NCBI GenBank assembly: GCA_027031505.1
Contig: JALVQH010000239.1
Span: forward strand, 1-11,718
Reading direction: 5' to 3'
Length of the DNA stretch: 11,718 bases
From: Campylobacteraceae bacterium
Lineage (GTDB): Bacteria; Campylobacterota; Campylobacteria; Campylobacterales; Sulfurovaceae
Shown here: in pieces, positions 7,549 to 11,718 of the stretch
How the letters are laid out: each line of letters opens with the position of its first letter
Numbering within the stretch: position 1 is the first letter of the stretch
Position numbers and translations under genes: made by a program
Notes under the pieces: generated by a model
Seen by the model: the letters and a program-made list of their open reading frames with translations, nothing else
Databases searched by the model: none
What the model was told of the DNA's origin: nothing

Positions 7549-8222
7549 CAGTAGCCCTCTCCGGCATTCTGAGCACCCGTGACGATCGCGATCCCGGCAC
7601 TCGCTCCGATCCGGCTCGCTCCGGCTTCGAGCATCGCTACGGCAGTGGCGTAGTCCCGGATGCCGCCGGAAGCTTTGACCTGTATGCCTTCACCGACGGT
7701 CTCTTTCATCAGACGGACATCTTCTACCGTCGCCCCGCCGCCGCCAAATCCGGTTGAGGTCTTGACAAAGTCCGCCCCTGCATCCCGGGCGATTTCGCAC
7801 ACAGTGACGATCTCGTTCCGGGTGAGCATTGCCGTTTCGAGGATCACTTTGAGGATATATCCTTCAGTCGCTTCGCGCAAAGCAATAATGTCGGCTTTGA
7901 CTCGCTCAATGAGACCCGATTTGAGCCAGCCGAGGTTGATCACCATATCAATCTCCTGTGCACCGTTTGCGATGGCTCCTTTGGCCTCGAACGCTTTGGC
8001 TTCGGTATCCATCGCTCCGAGAGGAAAACCTACGACGCTGCACACGGCGACATCGCTTCTCTCCCCCAGTGCCGCTTTGGCATCGGCAACGTATCCGGAG
8101 TTGACACAGACACTGGCAAAACCGTAGGCGACGGCCTCATCACAGAGTTGCTGTATTTTCGACAATGTTGCATCGGGAGCGAGGAGGGTATGGTCGATGG
8201 TTTTGGCGATAGTGTTTTGCAT
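7548..8222 (-). CDS. deoC: Deoxyribose-phosphate aldolase
   Basis: DeoC is a class I aldolase that cleaves 2-deoxy-D-ribose-5-phosphate to glyceraldehyde-3-phosphate and acetaldehyde. The 224-residue product matches the short DeoC subfamily. The Schiff-base Lys154 lies in FVKTSTGF; the assisting residues D92 (in [11 protein letters not shown]) and K183 (in VKASGGIRD) are present, as is the C-terminal phosphate-binding GASRIGAS loop. The terminal tyrosine known to assist catalysis in E. coli DeoC has a counterpart as the last residue, Y224. The ATG has an AAGGGA Shine-Dalgarno 5 nt upstream and a TATAAT -10 at 8258-8253 on the same strand. It is the first gene of the - strand deoC-deoB operon. 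Confidence 0.97.
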   Translation of the reverse strand: MQNTIAKTIDHTLLAPDATLSKIQQLCDEAVAYGFASVCVNSGYVADAKAALGERSDVAVCSVVGFPLGAMDTEAKAFEAKGAIANGAQEIDMVINLGWLKSGLIERVKADIIALREATEGYILKVILETAMLTRNEIVTVCEIARDAGADFVKTSTGFGGGGATVEDVRLMKETVGEGIQVKASGGIRDYATAVAMLEAGASRIGASAGIAIVTGAQNAGEGY

Positions 8223-8252
8223 GGAAGTCCCTTGGAATGGATGTTGGATAGG

Positions 8253-8258
8253 ATTATA
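8253..8258 (-). promoter_or_regulatory. -10 box of the deoC-deoB promoter
   Basis: The - strand reads GCTATAATCC, a perfect TATAAT, with predicted transcription start near 8246 and a leader of about 24 nt that contains the deoC Shine-Dalgarno. No good -35 is seen. It lies 43 nt from the divergent -10 of the toxin-antitoxin operon, so a regulator bound between them could affect both. Confidence 0.65.
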
Positions 8259-8277
8259 GCACGATTTTTGTTTTGGG

Positions 8278-8307
8278 TTGACTTTTCACATCTAATAACT
8301 ATATAAT
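8278..8307 (+). promoter_or_regulatory. Promoter of the toxin-antitoxin operon
   Basis: TTGACT (8278-8283), an 18 nt spacer and TATAAT (8302-8307) form a near-consensus sigma-70 promoter. Transcription would start near 8314. The leader carries TAGGAG (8326-8331), 5 nt before the antitoxin ATG. Confidence 0.75.
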
Positions 8308-8309
8308 AA

Positions 8310-8325
8310 CCGTACAATATCCGTA
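8310..8325 (+). promoter_or_regulatory. Possible antitoxin operator: CCGTA direct repeat
   Basis: CCGTA occurs at 8310-8314 and 8321-8325, with starts 11 bp apart, about one helical turn, immediately after the -10 box. Weak flanking CTATA/TATAG arms (8299-8303 and 8324-8328) form a loose inverted repeat around it. Ribbon-helix-helix antitoxins usually repress their own promoter by binding such short repeats. The binding itself is inferred. Confidence 0.3.
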
Positions 8326-8336
8326 TAGGAGTATCC

Positions 8337-8615
8337 ATGTTAGCTGTTGCCGATACCAAAAATGCCCGCATCGAGTTTAAAACGTCGAGCGAAGTCAAGC
8401 AAATGCTTCAAGGGGCGGCCAAGTTGTTGGGAATGGATCTGAGCAGTTTTCTCATCTCCACAGCGACACAAAGAGCCCGGGAAGTACTCAAGGATGAGAA
8501 AATGTTATTGCTCTCTGAGGAAAACTGGAACAATTTTGAAGCCTATCTTCATCGTGAAAAAGAGCCGAGCCAAGCTCTCAAAGATTTGATGAATCTGGAA
8601 CCTTTCGGTGCGTGA
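8337..8615 (+). CDS. DUF1778 (TacA-like) ribbon-helix-helix antitoxin
   Basis: This 92-residue protein has the DUF1778 layout. A ribbon strand, ARIEFKTSSE (residues 10-19), is followed by two helices containing QGAAKLLGMDLSSFLI and TATQRAREVL. The C-terminal arm has LLLSEENWNNFEAYL and the LKDLMNLEPF tail that, in this family, wraps around the partner acetyltransferase and neutralises it. The N-terminal dimer should bind DNA and repress the operon. AGGAG lies 5 nt before the ATG. The stop lies 8 nt inside the toxin gene, the usual antitoxin-first, overlapping arrangement. Its A/T content looks higher than that of the flanking deo genes, consistent with separate acquisition. Confidence 0.9.
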   Translation: MLAVADTKNARIEFKTSSEVKQMLQGAAKLLGMDLSSFLISTATQRAREVLKDEKMLLLSEENWNNFEAYLHREKEPSQALKDLMNLEPFGA

Positions 8616-9117
8616 TTTTTCTCTCAAAAAATTTGACCCCACCCAAACGTATCCGGGGATGAATCGCTTCGACTGCGGCAATGAGATGATCAACGCTTTT
8701 GTCCGAAAATCGTTGAAAAAACGAATCAAACGCCATCTGAGTCAAGGGTATGTTCTGCTCGATCCCAAAGGGGTGTTTGTCGGGTTTTATACGTTGGATA
8801 CGTTTTCGATCGGACGGGAGCAATTCGGCAATAAAGAAAGGCCATCCGGTTTGCCGCCCATGGTTCCGGTCGTGAAGCTGGGTATGCTGGGAGTTGGGAG
8901 AACTTTTCAAGGCAGAGGTTTGGGGAAGCGTCTACTGCGTGATGCGATGTACAAGGTGAAGGAGATATCTGAAATAGCCGGATGTACCGGACTTTATCTC
9001 CTCGCCGAAAAGGACGCTGTTTCGTTCTACCGCTCGCTGGGCTTCCATTCACTTGACAACCAACTGCCCCAACCCATGTTTCTCGACATTACGCTTATTT
9101 TGAAATCAATCAGGTAA
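8608..9117 (+). CDS. GNAT-family toxin (TacT/AtaT-like acetyltransferase)
   Basis: This 169-residue GNAT protein is encoded directly behind a DUF1778 antitoxin, with a GTG start overlapping the antitoxin by 8 nt. TacT/AtaT-type toxins acetylate the amino group of charged aminoacyl-tRNAs and stop translation. The acetyl-CoA loop QGRGLG is at 101-106. The conserved catalytic tyrosine corresponds to Y141 in AVSFYRSLGF, close to Tyr140 of TacT. The N-terminal FDCGNEMINAFVRKSLKKR region fits the family's FxSGxxxLDxFL pattern, and is strongly basic, as expected for tRNA contact. The central VFVGFYTLDTFSI strand pair is also typical. All key residues look intact, so the toxin is probably active. Which tRNA it targets cannot be read from the sequence. 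Confidence 0.9.
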   Translation: MRDFSLKKFDPTQTYPGMNRFDCGNEMINAFVRKSLKKRIKRHLSQGYVLLDPKGVFVGFYTLDTFSIGREQFGNKERPSGLPPMVPVVKLGMLGVGRTFQGRGLGKRLLRDAMYKVKEISEIAGCTGLYLLAEKDAVSFYRSLGFHSLDNQLPQPMFLDITLILKSIR

Positions 9118-9127
9118 TATACTGCAC

Positions 9128-9538
9128 ATGAATGCAAAAACACACTTTCTTGATCTCCTCATCCAATCCGCCACTGAAGCCTGTCACCATGCCTATGCCC
9201 CCTACAGCCGTTTCCCTGTCGGAGCGGCGGTGCTTGATGAACACGGGGCGATTCACAGCGGATGCAACGTCGAAAATGCTGCGTATCCTTCCGGCTCGTG
9301 TGCCGAGGAGCAGGCGATCGGGTCGATGGTAGTGCAGGGCGGGCGGCGGATTCGCCAGATCGTGATCGTGGGGCGATCCGACGTGCCGGTGACCCCCTGC
9401 GGAGCGTGCCGGCAGCGGATTCGGGAGTTTGGCGATGCGCAGACACAGATCCATGTGGTCGATCTCGATCGGGGATTGCAGCGGAGCTATACGATCGGGG
9501 AATTGCTGCCGGAAGCATTCGGGCCGGAGAACCTGTAA
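9128..9538 (+). CDS. cdd: Cytidine deaminase (homotetrameric type)
   Basis: Cdd converts cytidine and deoxycytidine to uridine and deoxyuridine. The 136-residue length fits the tetrameric class, where all three zinc ligands are cysteines. C58 and the proton-shuttling E60 are in GSCAEEQAI, and C91 and C94 in PCGACRQ. The substrate-binding YAPYSRFPVGAA (residues 23-34) and the NVENAAYP element are intact. The ATG at 9128 is the only sensible start, since the family begins just before the first helix. Its upstream region has no good Shine-Dalgarno; the nearest AGG (9112-9114) is 13 nt away. The toxin stop is only 10 nt upstream, so translation may depend on coupling to the toxin gene. The product would supply substrate to DeoA. 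Confidence 0.96.
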   Translation: MNAKTHFLDLLIQSATEACHHAYAPYSRFPVGAAVLDEHGAIHSGCNVENAAYPSGSCAEEQAIGSMVVQGGRRIRQIVIVGRSDVPVTPCGACRQRIREFGDAQTQIHVVDLDRGLQRSYTIGELLPEAFGPENL

Positions 9539-9540
9539 AA

Positions 9541-9575
9541 ATCAGGAATGAGGAGTCAGGAGTCAGGAGTTAGGA
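9541..9575 (+). repeat. Five tandem copies of a 7-bp repeat (consensus GTCAGGA)
   Basis: Just after the cdd stop the sequence runs ATCAGGA, ATGAGGA, GTCAGGA, GTCAGGA, GTTAGGA. A sixth unit, ATTTTGG, has decayed. The same heptamer family reappears across the deoA stop at 11024-11051. Similar short tandem repeats placed right after stop codons are known from cyanobacteria and other genomes. Confidence 0.85.
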
Positions 9576-9585
9576 ATTTTGGTGT

Positions 9586-9602
9586 GTTTTGCTTCGCAAA
9601 AC
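9586..9602. repeat. Perfect hairpin, 7-bp stem, TTC loop
   Basis: GTTTTGC (9586-9592), a TTC loop and GCAAAAC (9596-9602) form a perfect inverted repeat. No T-run follows on the + strand, so it is not an obvious intrinsic terminator for cdd. It is the first of three compact hairpins in this gap. Confidence 0.75.
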
Positions 9603-9615
9603 CTTTATCAGGGGA

Positions 9616-9631
9616 TGGGGCTTTGGCCCCA
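9616..9631. repeat. Perfect GC-rich hairpin, 6-bp stem, TTTG loop
   Basis: TGGGGC (9616-9621), a TTTG loop and GCCCCA (9626-9631) form a stable stem. The sequence after it is CAAATCACAAAT, without a T-run. It could slow polymerase or protect an mRNA 3' end after cdd, but a classical terminator is not supported. Confidence 0.75.
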
Positions 9632-9659
9632 CAAATCACAAATCTTCAACCCCTTGAAA

Positions 9660-9689
9660 CCAATACACTAATACACCAATAACCAATAT
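9660..9689. repeat. Degenerate tandem CCAATA repeat, four copies
   Basis: Units read CCAATACA, CTAATACA, CCAATAA and CCAATAT. The period of 7-8 bp is close to that of the GTCAGGA array 85 bp upstream, but the sequence is unrelated. It lies just before the third hairpin and about 30 nt before the deoA start. Confidence 0.65.
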
Positions 9690-9691
9690 AC

Positions 9692-9706
9692 GTGCGCAAA
9701 GCGCAC
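9692..9706. repeat. Perfect hairpin, 6-bp stem, AAA loop, just before deoA
   Basis: GTGCGC (9692-9697), an AAA loop and GCGCAC (9701-9706) form a strong stem ending 2 nt before the AAAGGA Shine-Dalgarno of deoA (9709-9714). If transcribed it would lie at the edge of the ribosome-binding site and could influence deoA translation. A GTG at 9692 is in frame with deoA but belongs to this hairpin rather than being a likely start. Confidence 0.75.
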
Positions 9707-9721
9707 CCAAAGGATCCAACC

Positions 9722-11041
9722 ATGTTCATCCCTCAGGAATTCATCCGCAAGAAGCGTGACAATCAGCCGCTGAGCCGTGAAGAGATCGAGGCGTTTGTCG
9801 CCGGAGTGACCGACGGGAGTGTCGCCGATGCGCAGATCGCGGCGTTTGCGATGGCGGTGTTTTTCAACGGGATGTCGCTGGAAGAGAAGACGCAGTTGAC
9901 GGTAGCGATGCGGGATTCGGGCAATACCCTTGCCTGGCCCGATCTCCCCGGTCCGGTGGTGGACAAACACTCCACCGGCGGGGTGGGGGATACGGTCTCC
10001 CTGATGATGGGGCCGATGCTCGCCGCATGCGGAGCATACGTGCCGATGATCTCCGGTCGGGGGCTGGGGCATACCGGCGGGACGCTCGATAAGTTTGAAT
10101 CGATCCCCGGATACAATGTCCTGCCCGATGATGCGCTCTTTAAAAAGGTCGTCCGGGAGTGCGGGGTGGCGATCATCGGCCAGACGGCCTCACTGGCTCC
10201 GGCAGACAAGCGGATCTATGCCGTGCGGGATGTGACGGCTACCGTGGAGAGCATCCCGCTGATTGCCGCCTCGATCCTCTCCAAGAAACTGGCTGAGGGG
10301 ATTGGGACGCTGGTGATGGATGTCAAGGTCGGCAGCGGAGCTTTCATGCCCACCTATGCCCTCTCCAGAGAGCTTGCCGAATCGATTGTGGAGATCGCCA
10401 ACGGTGCCGGGGTGACGACACGGGCGATTTTGACCGATATGAACCAGCCACTGGCTTCAAGTGCGGGCAACGCCCTTGAGGTGCGTGAAGCGGTTGAGTA
10501 TCTGACCGGCATCCGGCGTAATCCCCGGCTCCATGCCGTGACGATGGCACTTTCAGCTGCTGCACTTGTGGACAGTGGACTGGCTGCTGATGAAGCCGAA
10601 GCCGCCGTCCGGCTTGAGGCGGTACTATCAGACGGTTCAGCACTGGCAAAATTTTCTCAAATGGTTGCGATGCTCGGAGGCCCCGTTGATTTCGTCGAGC
10701 ACTATGAAACCTATCTCCCAACCGCACCCATCATCCGCCCCGTCACCGCCGGTGCCTCCGGGATCATCAGCGCGATGGATACGACGGCTCTGGGGATGGC
10801 GATTGTGGGTCTGGGCGGTGGACGGCTTCGCCCGGAAGATACGATCGATCACAGCGTGGGGCTGGAAGACATTATCCCTCCGGGGACAGCAGTCACCCCC
10901 GATACTCCGCTGATGACCATTCACGCTCGGGATGAACGCAGCTTTGCCGAGGCGGAAAGGCGCGTACGTGCGGCGATAGAGATCGGTGAGAGTGCCCCGG
11001 AGATTCGAGAGGTGTATGGGGATGTAAGGAGTGGGGAGTGA
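9722..11041 (+). CDS. deoA: Thymidine phosphorylase
   Basis: DeoA catalyses reversible phosphorolysis of thymidine and deoxyuridine to base plus 2-deoxyribose-1-phosphate. The 439-residue product closely follows E. coli DeoA (440 residues) across its full length. It starts [18 protein letters not shown]. The phosphate-binding region [15 protein letters not shown] is at about residues 80-94, followed by the signature [20 protein letters not shown]. The pyrimidine-binding segment [16 protein letters not shown] and the [10 protein letters not shown] motif are intact. I use ATG 9722 with AAAGGA 7 nt upstream; a GTG 30 nt earlier sits in a hairpin. The last codons, reading VRSGE, are formed from heptamer repeat DNA. 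A promoter of its own is not evident; it may be transcribed with the toxin-antitoxin pair and cdd. Confidence 0.97.
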   Translation: MFIPQEFIRKKRDNQPLSREEIEAFVAGVTDGSVADAQIAAFAMAVFFNGMSLEEKTQLTVAMRDSGNTLAWPDLPGPVVDKHSTGGVGDTVSLMMGPMLAACGAYVPMISGRGLGHTGGTLDKFESIPGYNVLPDDALFKKVVRECGVAIIGQTASLAPADKRIYAVRDVTATVESIPLIAASILSKKLAEGIGTLVMDVKVGSGAFMPTYALSRELAESIVEIANGAGVTTRAILTDMNQPLASSAGNALEVREAVEYLTGIRRNPRLHAVTMALSAAALVDSGLAADEAEAAVRLEAVLSDGSALAKFSQMVAMLGGPVDFVEHYETYLPTAPIIRPVTAGASGIISAMDTTALGMAIVGLGGGRLRPEDTIDHSVGLEDIIPPGTAVTPDTPLMTIHARDERSFAEAERRVRAAIEIGESAPEIREVYGDVRSGE

Positions 11042-11051
11042 GGAAGAGGAG
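11024..11051 (+). repeat. Heptamer repeat across the deoA stop codon
   Basis: GTAAGGA (11024-11030), GTGGGGA (11031-11037), GTGAGGA (11038-11044) and a degenerate AGAGGAG follow one another and contain the deoA TGA. The units match the GTCAGGA array after cdd (9541-9575) in length, phase and consensus. They encode the non-conserved tail of DeoA. Confidence 0.65.
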
Positions 11052-11090
11052 AGGCAGGTTTCTGCGTCACGGGGTATGCCGGGGGAATAA

Positions 11091-11110
11091 CTTCAGTTGA
11101 AGGCTTTTTT
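11091..11110 (+). terminator. Weak candidate terminator for deoA
   Basis: CTTC-AGTT-GAAG (11091-11102) followed by GC and six T residues (11105-11110) has the order of an intrinsic terminator. The stem is only 4 bp (or 5 bp with a 2-nt loop), so it would be inefficient. It overlaps the last codons of the convergent hydrolase gene. Confidence 0.3.
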
Positions 11111-11718
11111 CTTCAGAAACGCCAATACTTTTTGCCATGCCCCCTTTTGTTCAAGTACAAAATGATTGCTGTCGAAGATCGTGTGTTTGTATGCATATTT
11201 AAACCGCTTCTCCTTCAGTCTTTTTATGATCGCTTCGCACATCTCCATTGAGGGCCACATCTGGTCATGTCTTGCTGAGAGGAGATAGATCGGGCCGTGG
11301 ATCTTCTCTACTTTGATGCGTGCCCGCTTGACGGCGGCTGTGTTTTTCAGAGCTTCGAGGTGCATCTGTCGATAATTTTCACCATCCAGAACCCCTTTAA
11401 CAGTCGCCCAGCTCAAACGGGGAAACGGGACGTAAGGGATCTCTTTGCCGTTGTAGATCCAGGAAGAGTTTCGGTACAAGGTGACATTGGATGCCTGAAA
11501 GGCTACATGAGACGGGACAACCGCCACGACGGTGTGGATATCGGGATACAGGCTGGCAAGAAGCAAAGCCAGCTCTCCCCCTTTTGAGACACCAAGAAGT
11601 GCAATCGAATCGGGATCGACACCGGGAAGCTTTTTGTAGTGTTTCAAAACATTTCTGAAAGCACTGAGGTCAATGCGATTCAAGTGTTGAGGCAACCCCT
11701 TCATCCCAAAATAGCCAA
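11093..11718 (-). CDS. Alpha/beta hydrolase, acyl-CoA thioesterase/BAAT C-terminal type, N-terminus outside the window
   Basis: The - strand frame is open to the window edge. The codons before the first visible ATG (11704) read G-Y-F-G, giving YFGMKGLPQHL. This matches the 'YFG..GLP..L' lead-in of the BAAT C-terminal alpha/beta-hydrolase domain, so that ATG is internal and the real start lies beyond the window. A catalytic triad is visible, numbering from that Met: Ser40 in GVSKGGELAL, Asp147 in SARHDQMWPS and His181 in DSNHFVL. The D-x-x-WPS motif is typical of this family. Members hydrolyse or transfer acyl groups from CoA thioesters, or act on other esters; the substrate here is unknown. 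It is convergent with deoA and has no visible link to nucleoside metabolism. Confidence 0.82.
   Translation of the reverse strand, partial: GYFGMKGLPQHLNRIDLSAFRNVLKHYKKLPGVDPDSIALLGVSKGGELALLLASLYPDIHTVVAVVPSHVAFQASNVTLYRNSSWIYNGKEIPYVPFPRLSWATVKGVLDGENYRQMHLEALKNTAAVKRARIKVEKIHGPIYLLSARHDQMWPSMEMCEAIIKRLKEKRFKYAYKHTIFDSNHFVLEQKGAWQKVLAFLKKKAFN

Noticed and set aside
6343..7554. Open frame of about 403 codons on the + strand antisense to deoB
   Set aside because: It mirrors deoB almost exactly, as expected from GC-biased third positions. Its translation resembles no family I know, whereas deoB has all its active-site residues.
9118..9123. TATACT as a -10 box for cdd
   Set aside because: Transcription would start at about the cdd start codon, leaving no leader, so it is more likely chance A/T sequence after the toxin stop.
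9541..9706. CRISPR array or insertion-sequence remnant between cdd and deoA
   Set aside because: Repeat units are only 7-8 bp without unique spacers, and there are no terminal inverted repeats, transposase fragments or clear target-site duplications.

Overview
The window looks like a chromosomal segment of a moderately GC-rich member of the Campylobacterota (Epsilonproteobacteria). The main evidence is the tightly overlapping order engB, short ArgA-type acetyltransferase, small MreD-like membrane protein, mrdA (PBP2). I associate this order with that group, where an engB-pbp2 neighbourhood is known. The promoters also fit: a T-rich run leading directly into a TATAAT-type -10 box. I do not assign a genus.

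Layout. Bases 1-5968 (+ strand) carry envelope and cell-cycle genes: the 3' part of a DUF945/YdgA-type gene; a secreted protein with three peptidoglycan-binding repeats and its own promoter; then a promoter and the engB / acetyltransferase / membrane protein / mrdA operon, in which every junction is a 1-4 nt stop/start overlap. Bases 5969-6094 are a short gap between convergent genes. Bases 6095-8222 (- strand) hold deoC-deoB plus a small membrane protein, again stop/start coupled. A divergent promoter region (8223-8336) separates deoC from a + strand DUF1778-GNAT (TacA/TacT-like) toxin-antitoxin pair, which is followed after 10 nt by cdd. Between cdd and deoA is a 183 bp gap full of short tandem repeats and small perfect hairpins. 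deoA is followed by a convergent, edge-truncated alpha/beta hydrolase of the acyl-CoA thioesterase/BAAT type.

Function. cdd, deoA, deoB and deoC together form a near-complete pyrimidine deoxynucleoside catabolic route. (Deoxy)cytidine is deaminated, thymidine/deoxyuridine is phosphorolysed to deoxyribose-1-phosphate, DeoB isomerises it to deoxyribose-5-phosphate, and DeoC cleaves that to glyceraldehyde-3-phosphate and acetaldehyde. No purine nucleoside phosphorylase, nucleoside transporter or DeoR-type regulator is visible here.

The most notable points are: a toxin-antitoxin pair lodged inside the deo cluster, sharing a divergent promoter region with deoC and probably coupled to cdd; a heptameric repeat on both sides of deoA that also encodes its last residues; and a three-repeat peptidoglycan-binding protein with an extra cysteine pair before each repeat, lying immediately upstream of engB.
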